From the NCBI GenBank assembly GCA_041739525.1, contig JBGSNQ010000113.1:4042-68041 (forward strand): 64,000 bases of DNA, read 5' to 3'. Source of the DNA: DATJGR01 sp041739525. GTDB lineage: Bacteria > Pseudomonadota > Gammaproteobacteria > Pseudomonadales > Azotimanducaceae. The notes beneath the pieces are model-generated. The model was not told the origin of the DNA, made no database searches, and was given only the letters and a program-made list of their open reading frames with translations. The translations under genes and the position numbers were made by a program. Shown here piece after piece: positions 1-7,765 of the stretch. Every line of letters begins with the position of its first letter. The stretch's first letter is position 1.

Positions 1-1
1 G

Positions 2-499
2 AACACGGCTGATCGATCGATCGCGTTGCTAGATATCGCGTTGCGGCGTCGCTTTGAATTTGAAGAGATGGAGCCAGATCTTTCAGTTCTTGATCGGGTA
101 GTTGATGGAATACACCTCGGTCGCTTGCTCGAGAGACTCAATGATCGGTTGGAGTATCTGCTAGACCGCGACCATCGGATCGGACACGGCTACTTAACCA
201 GTGTTGAAACGATCGATGGCTTACGCCACACATTCGAATCGCAGATCATTCCGCTGCTTCAGGAGTACTTCTTTGACGACTTCGCGAGAGTGGCGGAGGT
301 ACTTTCCACAGTTCGTGGCGCACCGCCGTTTGTTGATGATCAGCGCGTTACGCGTGCCGACCTCTTCCCGACTCATGCGCGCGGACAGATTTCTGAGGAA
401 CGGCATAGGTATCGAGTGACGCCGAAGGCCTATTGGACGGTCGACTCATTTCGCGGGCTCTATGCCTCGGATGCCGAAAACACCGGCGACCCAAGCTGA
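2..499 (+). CDS. mcrB: McrB-like AAA+ GTPase subunit, C-terminal part (5' end outside window)
   Basis: The reading frame is open from base 2, so the gene begins left of the window; about 165 codons remain. The first residues, NTADRSIALLDIALRRRF, match the sensor/arginine-finger stretch typical of McrB-type AAA+ motors, which read as 'MNTADRS...D.AlrRRF' in the family. The rest is the C-terminal alpha-helical lid. In the known family McrB hexamers hydrolyse GTP, recognise modified DNA through an N-terminal domain (not visible here) and drive the McrC nuclease. The next gene is mcrC, 4 bp away if its ATG at 504 is used, as expected for an mcrBC operon. The recognition specificity cannot be judged because the N-terminus is missing. 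Confidence 0.88.
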   Translation, partial: NTADRSIALLDIALRRRFEFEEMEPDLSVLDRVVDGIHLGRLLERLNDRLEYLLDRDHRIGHGYLTSVETIDGLRHTFESQIIPLLQEYFFDDFARVAEVLSTVRGAPPFVDDQRVTRADLFPTHARGQISEERHRYRVTPKAYWTVDSFRGLYASDAENTGDPS

Positions 500-503
500 A
501 GCC

Positions 504-1790
504 ATGGTAACAACCGGCTACCTGAGTGCGTACGAACATCAGTCCGTTTCGATAGACGAACGCGCATCGTCTACGAGCGTGACACGCAAGGAGGTTGACG
601 ACCTCGCCAGGATTGCGGAGTCCCGCCGCGGATTCTGCGAGGTTCGACGAGGATCTGTTCGGCTGGCGCAGTACTGCGGAGTTGTCAGCATTGGCGAACG
701 AATTCTGGAAATACTGCCAAAGGTTGATGACGGAGCGGGTCCCGAAGAGTGTCGTGGTCTGTTGCTGAAGTTACTCAAGCAAGCAGATGACTTTCCATCC
801 TTTCGAGACTCAACGACGGGCCAACATCTCCGCAATGCACCTTTGCTCGACGTCTTCATATCGGCTTTCTTCGACGCAGTGGTCTCTATAGTGCGGGCTG
901 GGCTGCTACGCAGGTACGAACAACACGAAGACGATCTAGTGTTCGTGCGCGGACGCATCGTTTCGGATCGCCAATTCTCGGTGCTGGCGAATCGACGCGA
1001 TCGAGTTGCTTGTCGGTTTGACGAGCTCTCGGCGAACAACGTATGGAACCAGGTGCTCAAGATCGCACTCCGAGTCGTGCGACCGTGGATTCGTAGTCGT
1101 GATCTGAGTCGACGCTGGCTAGAGCTCATGGCCGTATTCGACGAGGTGAGCGACATTCGCGCCGATGCGCACGTGTTCGATCGATTGGTGTTTGACCGCC
1201 GGGCGAAGCGATACGAAGCCGCAATCGATTGGGCGCGCTGGATCTTGAGGCTGTTATCTCCCTCGTTGCGCGCGGGCGAGAGGGCAGCCCCCGGCTTGTT
1301 GTTTGATATGAATATTCTGTTCCAATCTGCAGTCGCTGCGTCTCTGGTTAGACGCGCGCATTCCAAGCCTTCAATACAAATTCAAGCGCAAGATGTCGAG
1401 CACCACTTCGTCAGGGTTCCAACGACAGGTCGGAAAGCCATCAATTTGCGTCCAGATCTCGTGGTTCGGAAGCACGGCTTGGTCGTTGGCGTGGGTGACA
1501 CCAAATGGAAGCGCCTAGACGTCGATGGTTCAGGAAGGTTACGTCCGGCGCCCGCGGATATGTATCAAATGTATGCCTACGCTTCGGCATACAGGTGCGA
1601 GCGACTCGCGCTGATCTATCCGCTGTACGCGAACATGACGGGGCTGGAGGAAACGTTGTTCGAACTCCCGCGGTTGGGCGAACTACGGCCCACCGTTGCG
1701 GTAATTTGTCTCGATGTATCTCAGGAATCAGTACTGAACCAACGGCTGGAGGAATGGATCGACTGCGGTGAATCTGTGCAGGCCGCCTGA
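504..1790 (+). CDS. mcrC: McrC-like PD-(D/E)XK nuclease subunit
   Basis: A 428-residue protein with McrC architecture: an N-terminal beta-rich McrB-binding part, then a PD-(D/E)XK nuclease core. Visible motifs are LLFDMNILFQ (the family's conserved F.MN.LFE element, near residue 266), PD at about 317-318 and DTKWK at about 332-336, followed by MYQMYAYA. These supply the catalytic Asp, acidic residue and Lys, so the nuclease should be active. I chose ATG 504 because family similarity starts right after it and it lies just past the mcrB stop. An in-frame ATG at 462 would add 14 residues and overlap mcrB by 38 bp. It acts with McrB to cut modified DNA. Confidence 0.88.
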   Translation: MVTTGYLSAYEHQSVSIDERASSTSVTRKEVDDLARIAESRRGFCEVRRGSVRLAQYCGVVSIGERILEILPKVDDGAGPEECRGLLLKLLKQADDFPSFRDSTTGQHLRNAPLLDVFISAFFDAVVSIVRAGLLRRYEQHEDDLVFVRGRIVSDRQFSVLANRRDRVACRFDELSANNVWNQVLKIALRVVRPWIRSRDLSRRWLELMAVFDEVSDIRADAHVFDRLVFDRRAKRYEAAIDWARWILRLLSPSLRAGERAAPGLLFDMNILFQSAVAASLVRRAHSKPSIQIQAQDVEHHFVRVPTTGRKAINLRPDLVVRKHGLVVGVGDTKWKRLDVDGSGRLRPAPADMYQMYAYASAYRCERLALIYPLYANMTGLEETLFELPRLGELRPTVAVICLDVSQESVLNQRLEEWIDCGESVQAA

Positions 1791-1852
1791 TAGCTCTTCC
1801 TTGTGCGTAGTTACCAACGGTACGATTCTGCTCCCCAACGAGTCTGTTAGGC

Positions 1853-3769
1853 ATGCATCAGATGCCGGACCGAACATGGCGTTTCCGCCGCATGCAACCT
1901 GGCGAGATGAACGTCGACCCGATCGAGGGCGAGTTCTTTTCGACGGAAGCGCTGGATAGCCTCGCGGATGCGCTGGTGCGCGAGTCGATCCAGAACTCGC
2001 TCGATGCGCGCCGTACGGACGAAACGTTGCACGTGCGCTTCGCGTTTTCGAATCCTCAGAACGAACTCGAAGGCGAAGCCAAAGCGCGTTATCTCGAAGG
2101 CCTGATGCCGCATGTGCGCGCGACGCAGAGCGGGCTTCTGGATCTACCTTCCTCGAACGAGGCCTTGTCGTTTCTGGCGATCGAGGATTTCGGAACGCGA
2201 GGGCTGCAGGGCGATCCATCGCAGAGCGAGGACGAAGAGCTCAACCTCGATGTTGTACGCAACGACTTTTACTACTTCTGGCGCAACGTCGGGCGATCGC
2301 GTAAGCACGCGGCGGAGCTTGGGCGTTGGGGGTTAGGAAAGACGGTCTTTCCTGCGGCATCGCGCGTCAATTCGTTCTTCGGACTGACTGTGCGAAGCAA
2401 CGACCAGCTTCGCTTGCTGATGGGTCAGTCGGTCGCGAAAGTTCACAAGTTGCAAGGTCAGCGACATTACCCGTACGGATACTACGGCGACTTCAAGGGC
2501 GACTTCGCGCTGCCGATCAACGATGCGGAGACCTTGGACGCATTCTGCGCTGCGTTCGGTCTCGCGCGCGACAGTGAACCCGGTCTGTCCGTTGTGGTGC
2601 CGTATCCTTCGGCGGAGATCACGCCCGAGGCGCTTGTACCATCGATCGTTCATCACTACTTCCTCGCCATCATGGCGGGCGTGTTGACGGCCGAGGTGGT
2701 TGGGAACGGCAAGCGCGTGACGCTAGATGCGAAGAGCCTGCCGACGCTTGCGCGCGAACTTCAGTCGGGCAATCGCGAGTTCGAAGGGCTGTTGCGACTC
2801 GCACGCTGGAGCATGAACGTGCCGGCCGAGCAAACGGTCGCGCTAGACATACCGCCGGAGAAAGAGGCGCCGCGTTGGGTTGATGATCGCCTGTCGCCCG
2901 AGCAACTCGCGCGGTTGCGCGAAGTGCTCGACGAGCCGGCACCGATCTCGCTTCGTGCCCCTGTGTGGGTCAAGCCAAGCGCCGGCGAAGCGGTGCTTTC
3001 TTACTTCGACGTCTTCCTCGAGCGCGACGACATGCTCGCGCGCGGCGACGACCATTTCATTCGCGACTACATCACGGTAGCGGGCGTGCGCGCATCGCTG
3101 CCGAAGGGATATCGATGCATTGTCGCCGTGCGCGATCGAGCGCTCGCGACGCTGCTCGGTGATTCGGAGAATCCGGCGCACACCGAATGGCAAGAGCGTT
3201 CGCCCCGATTCAGGGATCGCTATCGCCATGGCGCTTCGACACTCCGCTACATCAAAGCGGTGCCGCGCGAAGTGCTTCGCTTGTTGACGCGCCCCGCGGA
3301 GGGGCGCGACTACGGGTTGCTCAGGCAGCTTTTTTCGCTGGAGATTCCAGAAGCCGCGGAAGCGAAGGATCACGCTCCGCAACACGATCAGGTCGACGGG
3401 GCTGGAGCCGATGCCGCGACCTCCGGGGAGATAGTTGGCCGCGAACCGTTCTTTCAGCTGCAGAAGCTCGGCGGTGGATTTCGGCTCAGTGGAACCGGGT
3501 TGGCGCAGGCGTTACCCGCCGCCATCCGCGTTGAGGTGGCGTATGAAGTGCGTCGCGGCAATCCATTCGCGCACTACCAGACGCTCGACTTCGAGCTCGA
3601 CCGTGGCCCGATCGATCTCGTCGGTTCCGGCGTGGAGATCGTCAGGCGCAACGAGAACGAACTGCTCTTTCGTCCGCAGCAGAATGACTTTCACGTGGTG
3701 ATCACCGGATTTCATACGTACCGCGACCTGCGCGTGCGCGTGAAGGTGATCGAGGCGGTGTCGTCGTGA
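1853..3769 (+). CDS. GHKL-type ATPase linked to McrBC module
   Basis: A 638-residue protein with a clear N-terminal GHKL (Hsp90/MutL/MORC) ATPase domain: N-box RESIQNSLDA (residues 43-52; E44 and N48 are the expected catalytic and Mg-binding residues), G1-like EDFGTRGL (111-118) and G2-like GRWGLGKTVF (157-166). The remaining 400 or so residues match no domain I recognise. GHKL ATPases dimerise on ATP and act as molecular clamps; MORC-like members are known neighbours of bacterial restriction systems. It starts 62 bp after mcrC on the same strand, and its stop overlaps the next gene by 4 bp (GTGA), so it is translationally coupled to two partners. ATG 1862 (Met4) is an alternative start. A role in DNA defence is inferred from context. 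Confidence 0.75.
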   Translation: MHQMPDRTWRFRRMQPGEMNVDPIEGEFFSTEALDSLADALVRESIQNSLDARRTDETLHVRFAFSNPQNELEGEAKARYLEGLMPHVRATQSGLLDLPSSNEALSFLAIEDFGTRGLQGDPSQSEDEELNLDVVRNDFYYFWRNVGRSRKHAAELGRWGLGKTVFPAASRVNSFFGLTVRSNDQLRLLMGQSVAKVHKLQGQRHYPYGYYGDFKGDFALPINDAETLDAFCAAFGLARDSEPGLSVVVPYPSAEITPEALVPSIVHHYFLAIMAGVLTAEVVGNGKRVTLDAKSLPTLARELQSGNREFEGLLRLARWSMNVPAEQTVALDIPPEKEAPRWVDDRLSPEQLARLREVLDEPAPISLRAPVWVKPSAGEAVLSYFDVFLERDDMLARGDDHFIRDYITVAGVRASLPKGYRCIVAVRDRALATLLGDSENPAHTEWQERSPRFRDRYRHGASTLRYIKAVPREVLRLLTRPAEGRDYGLLRQLFSLEIPEAAEAKDHAPQHDQVDGAGADAATSGEIVGREPFFQLQKLGGGFRLSGTGLAQALPAAIRVEVAYEVRRGNPFAHYQTLDFELDRGPIDLVGSGVEIVRRNENELLFRPQQNDFHVVITGFHTYRDLRVRVKVIEAVSS

Positions 3770-4530
3770 TACGCCGCCTCAACTACACCGGGCGTCGAAA
3801 GATCTCGCGTGCGCGCGTGACGGTGCGGCTCATCCCGGCGAAACGCGGCGATGGCTACGCGTTTCACGTCGACTACGACCTGAAGGGGCTGCGGTTTCCG
3901 CACGCAGCGCGCGTATATGTCGAGGCGTACAACGTTGCGTCGTACATGCGCTTTTCCTTTGGGACAGTCGGCGAGCGACGTGATCCCAGGAGTGTCGATC
4001 TTCGCGACGTCACACCGCGGCCGCTGCCGCGATTTCGGTTGAAGGTCGTCGACGAGCAGGAGCGCCTTGGGTTGCTGCTCGGCGTTGCCGACAAGATCGT
4101 GCCGCTGCGCCCTGAAGAGGAGTTGAGCCATAAACAATCGCTATTGCCGGTGGAGTTCTGCGACCTCGGCGATCGCGTTTGGCGACTGGATCTGACCGAC
4201 AGCCCGGTGCTCGAGCTGAACAATCGCGTCGAGGGGATAGCAGACGCGGCGAGAGTCGGCGGCGCGTTCGTTGGGCTCGTGTTCCCGGAAGTGGTGCGAA
4301 GCGTCTTGAGCCACATTCTGTTCGTACTGCGCGAAGATGATCCTACTGCCGACGATTCGGAATGGACATGCCAGTGGCTGCGTTATGCGTTGGCGCTGCC
4401 CGACGTCGGCGCATTGCCGGAGCAGGACGCGGATCGCGAAGAGTGGATCGATGATGCGGTGCAGGCGTTCTGTCGAGCACGCCTGTCGCGTGAAAAGCTC
4501 GAGACGACACTGCGCAAGGAATCGCAGTGA
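3766..4530 (+). CDS. Uncharacterised protein X of the McrBC-associated operon
   Basis: A 254-residue soluble protein starting at GTG 3766, overlapping the GHKL ATPase stop by 4 bp and overlapped at its own end by the next gene. No membrane segment, signal peptide or catalytic motif is obvious. The N-terminus (RRLNYTGRRKI) is basic, and the first 60 residues look beta-rich, which could suit nucleic-acid or partner binding. The coupling GHKL-X-Y implies fixed stoichiometry, probably one complex. I do not recognise the family and assign no function beyond membership of a candidate defence operon. Confidence 0.7.
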   Translation: MIRRLNYTGRRKISRARVTVRLIPAKRGDGYAFHVDYDLKGLRFPHAARVYVEAYNVASYMRFSFGTVGERRDPRSVDLRDVTPRPLPRFRLKVVDEQERLGLLLGVADKIVPLRPEEELSHKQSLLPVEFCDLGDRVWRLDLTDSPVLELNNRVEGIADAARVGGAFVGLVFPEVVRSVLSHILFVLREDDPTADDSEWTCQWLRYALALPDVGALPEQDADREEWIDDAVQAFCRARLSREKLETTLRKESQ

Positions 4531-5243
4531 TGTTGCTTCGATCGCTGAACCACAATGGCGTTGCTCGGTTTCGATCCGCGCTGGCCAAGCTGCGGGAGGG
4601 GACGTCCGTTGAGGTTCCGACCGATCTGCTCGAAGACAACGCGCACACCGAGATGGTGTCGGCGGAGATCAATCTGGAACCGCGCGCCTTCGCTTCGCGC
4701 TTGGAGCTCGGCGAGTATTTGCACGGATTGCTAAGCCCGTTGCCGATCGAGGAGATCGATCGCAATCGAGGACTGTGGTCGTGGTTGTCGTTGTGGTTGT
4801 TCGATGCGGTGAGTCCACGTCGGGCCGATGGTTCGCGCAAACCCGGTCGTGACTATCGGCACATTCCGGATTTCGGGTATCGGTATCGTCACCGCCATCT
4901 TTTGTTTGGACCCTATGAGCTGTTTCGCCGACACGGAGCGCGCTCGATTGTGCTGCTCGCGGGCGCGCCGAGTTCGGAAAGCAATCTGTATCACGAGATC
5001 GCCGGGCGACAGGAACTCGTCTCCAATCCCGGCGTGATCGACGCAACCGTGCGCCTTTACATGGATAGAAAGACCGGCGCGCCGAAAAGAGGGGCGCAGG
5101 GGTCCGCGATGATCCCAGGCGGGGTTCGGCGCTTGGTGCACGTGCTGCAGCAGTTGGATTTGACGTTCGACATTCACGCGATGAAGGGCCCACAGATCGT
5201 TGATCTGCTACCGGACGAGTTCGACATTTGGAGGAAGCGCTAA
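4527..5243 (+). CDS. Uncharacterised protein Y of the McrBC-associated operon
   Basis: A 238-residue soluble protein. GTG 4527 overlaps the upstream stop as GTGA; the adjacent ATG 4530 is an equally good start. A central Trp-rich motif (RGLWSWLSLWLFD, about residue 80) is followed by a basic aromatic stretch (YRYRHRHLLFGPYELFRRH), and the C-terminus ends FDIWRKR. The WSWL..W.FD pattern reminds me of small domain-of-unknown-function proteins found beside defence ATPases, but I cannot name the family reliably. It is the last gene of the operon; after it comes decayed sequence, so it probably marks the right edge of the functional module. Confidence 0.68.
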   Translation: MMLLRSLNHNGVARFRSALAKLREGTSVEVPTDLLEDNAHTEMVSAEINLEPRAFASRLELGEYLHGLLSPLPIEEIDRNRGLWSWLSLWLFDAVSPRRADGSRKPGRDYRHIPDFGYRYRHRHLLFGPYELFRRHGARSIVLLAGAPSSESNLYHEIAGRQELVSNPGVIDATVRLYMDRKTGAPKRGAQGSAMIPGGVRRLVHVLQQLDLTFDIHAMKGPQIVDLLPDEFDIWRKR

Positions 5244-5273
5244 GCGATTGCGTTACTGGTGGGTAAACCAGAA

Positions 5274-5466
5274 CCAGACTCTTTCGACAAGGGATTCATT
5301 TCCTTTGAGAATAACGGCGATTTGTTGATCTCACCGGTCGCGCATCGGCAATCGGTTGCTCGTATGGGTCTCGATGATCGAATCAACGTCGGAACGTTCA
5401 GCGAAGGGCATTCTCGACTATCACCGCGAAAACGCTCTTCGGCGCGCGCAGGTGCAGAGAGACTGA
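5274..5466 (+). pseudogene. Remnant of an HNH_2-type endonuclease C-terminus (frameshifted)
   Basis: From 5274 the frame reads PDSFDKGFISFENNGDLLIS, which fits the post-catalytic strand of HNH_2-type endonucleases ('HDkaFDkGLisf...'). Near 5404 the similarity switches frame and continues as GILDYHRENALRRAQVQRD to a TGA at 5464-5466; this also resembles the family's C-terminal 'YL.yHRe..f'. The N-terminal part with the His-Asn-His motif is absent. This is a truncated and frameshifted relic rather than a working gene. Its position directly after the McrBC-associated operon suggests turnover of restriction genes at this site. Confidence 0.6.
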
Positions 5467-5805
5467 GTACTTCATGGGCTTCATTTCGTTGGTCATCTAC
5501 CTTTCGTTTAGCCGTTACCAAACCTTTCATTTAGCCGAGCCTCGACTTACGAGCAGCCGCTATACCTTCGGCTATTGCGCGGCCTCGCGAACGATGGTCG
5601 CGGCGAAGATGGTGCCGCACAAGGCGAAGGAACTGGAGCGGCAGACTACGCCGGAGTCGTTGTGTAAAGGGCGAAAGTCTACCGCCTGAAGAAGCCGCGC
5701 CCGGATTTTCTCCTACCGTCGATTCAGCCCTCTCTGCTGTCGCACCGCGTGCGTGTGTCGTTAGATCAATACCTAACTAGTGCATGCGGCAGTCAAGGAG
5801 TAAGC
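5467..5805. other. Non-coding spacer, no feature recognised
   Basis: I see no gene, repeat or RNA that I can support in this 339-bp stretch between the HNH relic and the brnT operator. A short open frame at 5474-5689 (+) has no recognisable protein features and is treated as chance. Confidence 0.5.
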
Positions 5806-5835
5806 CATTGACTTACTAGGTCAATGACGTACAGT
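5806..5835 (+). promoter_or_regulatory. Operator-like inverted repeat over a promoter for the brnT/xre pair
   Basis: A perfect inverted repeat has arms CATTGAC (5806-5812) and GTCAATG (5820-5826) with a 7-bp spacer. A -35-like TTGACT (5808-5813) sits inside the left arm and a -10-like TACAGT lies at 5830-5835 with 16 bp between them. The layout is typical of an autorepressed toxin-antitoxin promoter, bound here presumably by the Xre protein encoded at 6078. The -10 is only a few bases from the brnT start, so the message would be leaderless or nearly so. Confidence 0.55.
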
Positions 5836-5839
5836 GTCG

Positions 5840-6081
5840 GTGAGATTTGAGTGGGATGAATCGAAGAGCTCTTCCAATCGGGCGTCGAACATGTGGTGAT
5901 CTATGACGCGGATCACTCGGAAGTCGAGGATCGATTCATCGCCATAGGTCCGATTGCGCGGGGTGTCGTGGTGGTCGTGTATACGGAACCAGAAGACGAC
6001 ATCGTACGTATATTGGGAGCTCGCTTGGCCACTCGTCGCGAACGGGATGCATATGCGATGCGCTTGGATCGAAATGGATGA
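5840..6081 (+). pseudogene. brnT: BrnT-like toxin gene, broken by internal deletion and frameshift
   Basis: GTG 5840 opens with VRFEWDESKSSSNRASN, the usual BrnT N-terminus, and stops at 5897-5899. From 5893 another frame continues with DADHSEVEDRFIAIGP, then VVVVVYTEPEDDIVRILGAR and LATRRERDAY, the BrnT C-terminal half. The family's central 'KHGVSFEEA..VF' segment is missing, so about 15 residues were lost together with a frame change. BrnT is a RelE-fold ribosome-dependent RNase whose action is blocked by a partner. The reading frame downstream still overlaps the antitoxin ATG by 4 bp, the ancestral coupling. The toxin should be inactive. Confidence 0.75.
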
Positions 6082-6368
6082 ACGAAATTCGTGAACTGAC
6101 GGACGAGCAGCTGGCGAGCGCTATCCCGGCGCGCGTGCGCAAGCGGCTTATGCAAGGAACCCTCCAGTCGGGAGAGGATGTTGCATCGCTGCGGCGATTC
6201 GTCGGCTTGACGCAAGGCGAATTCGCGCAGGCGATGGGCATCAGCGTGCACACCCTACGCAATTGGGAGCAGGGCCGGCGAAAGCCGGATGGTCCTGCGA
6301 TGGCGCTGTTGAGGATCGCTGCACGACATCCGGGGATCCTGCGTGAGAACCTGGGATCTGCGGCTTGA
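6078..6368 (+). CDS. Xre-family antitoxin/regulator paired with BrnT
   Basis: A 96-residue protein with a Cro/CI helix-turn-helix: LRRFVGLTQGEFAQAMGISV followed by HTLRNWEQGRRKPDG (about residues 38-72), ending in a short helix. Its ATG overlaps the brnT stop by 4 bp. Such Xre proteins replace BrnA as partner of many BrnT toxins and repress their own operon. The gene is intact although its toxin is broken, so it may persist as a repressor of the palindrome at 5806-5826 or as an anti-addiction protein. It converges on the DUF433 gene 43 bp away. Confidence 0.8.
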   Translation: MNEIRELTDEQLASAIPARVRKRLMQGTLQSGEDVASLRRFVGLTQGEFAQAMGISVHTLRNWEQGRRKPDGPAMALLRIAARHPGILRENLGSAA

Positions 6369-6411
6369 GCCGCATCGATACCGAGGTCACGGTCAGTGAA
6401 GAAGACCGGGA

Positions 6412-7095
6412 TCAAGCGGCCCGCTCGTAGAGAATCGCTTCTTCGATTTCCGTCACGCTCAAGTCGTAATCCGACGCGACTTCGTTCGGGGATTCGCCGG
6501 CGTCGACGCGATCGGCGATTGAGCAGGTCGATATGCCTTTTCGCGCCACGATCGGCCGGCCAAATGCAATATGCGGGTCGATCGCGATCGGGCGATTCGG
6601 ACCGATAGCATCGTTTGACGGAAACGGATATAGGCGCACCGGGAATTTCCGGTCGTCCCATTCCACTCGTTTCAGATGCTCTTCGAACACGCGACGCAAC
6701 GCGATCTGGCCTGACGCCGACAAGTCGATCAACTGACCGTACCGGTCGAGCAGCACGCGGCCGCCCTCAGTGCACAGCGCCTTGTTGAGCAGTAAGCGCT
6801 CGATGTTCAGCGACTTTTGCGCGTAAGTAAGGGCTTTGCGCAGCGCGTCCATAGGTACACCGTGTTCGGTACGCATCGCGCGCAGCACGTGCGCTTCGAT
6901 TAGGTTCCAGAACGAGAGTGTCGGAGGCTGCTTGATCGGCGGATGGATCAGCGGATGAAAGCGCCCCTCGCCTGAGGCTTTCGGATAGCCGCGCCTCACC
7001 AGCCACGAGCGCAACGACGCCGGCGCCACCTTGAGGTAACGCGCTGCCTCGTTGAGCGTATAAGCGCGGCGGTCGCGGGAGTCGGATTTGTTCAT
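6412..7095 (-). CDS. DUF433-type antitoxin with N-terminal helix-turn-helix (orphan)
   Basis: A 227-residue protein. Near the N-terminus lies a MerR/excisionase-like segment, YTLNEAARYLKVAPASLRSW (about residues 10-29), and the C-terminus is a DUF433 domain (IAIDPHIAFGRPIVARKGIS, then IADRVDAGESPNEVASDYDL). Proteins of this type usually precede a PIN-like (DUF5615) toxin; none is present downstream, where the gene converges on the Xre gene. I chose ATG 7095; an open frame extends to 7293, but those residues are low-complexity and match nothing. It is probably a stranded antitoxin. Confidence 0.72.
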   Translation of the reverse strand: MNKSDSRDRRAYTLNEAARYLKVAPASLRSWLVRRGYPKASGEGRFHPLIHPPIKQPPTLSFWNLIEAHVLRAMRTEHGVPMDALRKALTYAQKSLNIERLLLNKALCTEGGRVLLDRYGQLIDLSASGQIALRRVFEEHLKRVEWDDRKFPVRLYPFPSNDAIGPNRPIAIDPHIAFGRPIVARKGISTCSIADRVDAGESPNEVASDYDLSVTEIEEAILYERAA

Positions 7096-7391
7096 GCTGC
7101 CGTCGGATTGATCGGGTGCGCTATTGTGCCGCCGCGCGGAACCGATCAAGCCGCTCAGCTCGTTTTCTTCTGCGATCCATTCGCCACCCTGACCCGGTGA
7201 CCCACCGAGCAACGCGCGCGTCAAAGCGGGAAGACCAGGCTCGCGCGCCGTGCGGCGAATTCGCTGGATAGCATTATCGAAAACCCATCGCACAGGTGGC
7301 GGGCCCGGCTATGGCGTCACCGCCGACGGCGCACACAAACGACGGTCAATCTCTGATGCCGCATTAACCTGAACTTCATCGACACTGGCGT
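7096..7391. other. Intergenic stretch upstream of two divergent TA genes
   Basis: This stretch lies between the DUF433 gene and the higBA-like promoter. The left 200 bp stay open on the minus strand, in frame with the DUF433 gene, but without conserved motifs. I see no other feature. Confidence 0.4.
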
Positions 7392-7420
7392 TTGACCATT
7401 GTGACCTAAAAGCTACAATG
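7392..7420 (+). promoter_or_regulatory. Promoter/operator-like site at the higB start
   Basis: TTGACC (7392-7397) and TACAAT (7414-7419) form a good sigma70 pair with a 16-bp spacer. Overlapping it, CATTGT (7397-7402) and ACAATG (7415-7420) form an inverted repeat with a 12-bp spacer. The right arm contains the ATG of higB. Repressor binding by the antitoxin is plausible. If this is the true promoter, transcription would start inside the first codons, so either the toxin starts later or the element is only an operator. Confidence 0.4.
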
Positions 7421-7765
7421 CCGACGCACTATCGGATCGTAGAGTATGTAGCCACTGACGGTACAACGCCGTTCAGCGCGTGGTTGAGCCGACTGTCTGA
7501 CTTGCACGCGAAAGCGAAGATCCTGATTCGAATCAAACGTGCCGAACTCGGGAATGTCGGGCCACATCGCGGCGTAGGAGGCGGAGTGATGGAATTGATC
7601 ATCGATACGGGACCGGGATACAGAGTCTATTGCGCGACCGCTGCCCGGGCTCTGCTGCTCGTAGCCGGTGGATCGAAACGTACGCAGGGGCGAGATATTG
7701 CTTTGGCGCGCGAGCGATGGAATGACTTCAAATCGCGTAGGGGTTCAGTGGAGTTTGGATTGTGA
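7418..7765 (+). CDS. higB: HigB/RelE-type (Gp49-like) toxin
   Basis: A 115-residue protein of the phage Gp49-like/HigB family, a RelE-fold mRNA interferase. It shows the family's order: an N-terminal strand and TPFSAWLSRLSDLHAKAKILIRIKRAELGN split over helices, then GVMELIIDTGPGYRVYCA and LLLVAGGSKRTQGRDIALARE (given in part), the 'l.gg.Ksrq..Di..A' C-terminus. The toxin-before-antitoxin order and GTGA overlap with the next gene are typical for higBA. The gene looks complete. Confidence 0.82.
   Translation: MPTHYRIVEYVATDGTTPFSAWLSRLSDLHAKAKILIRIKRAELGNVGPHRGVGGGVMELIIDTGPGYRVYCATAARALLLVAGGSKRTQGRDIALARERWNDFKSRRGSVEFGL

Noticed and set aside
4785..4805. GT-rich simple repeat
   Set aside because: It encodes the WSWLSLWLF motif of protein Y in frame and is explained by coding sequence.
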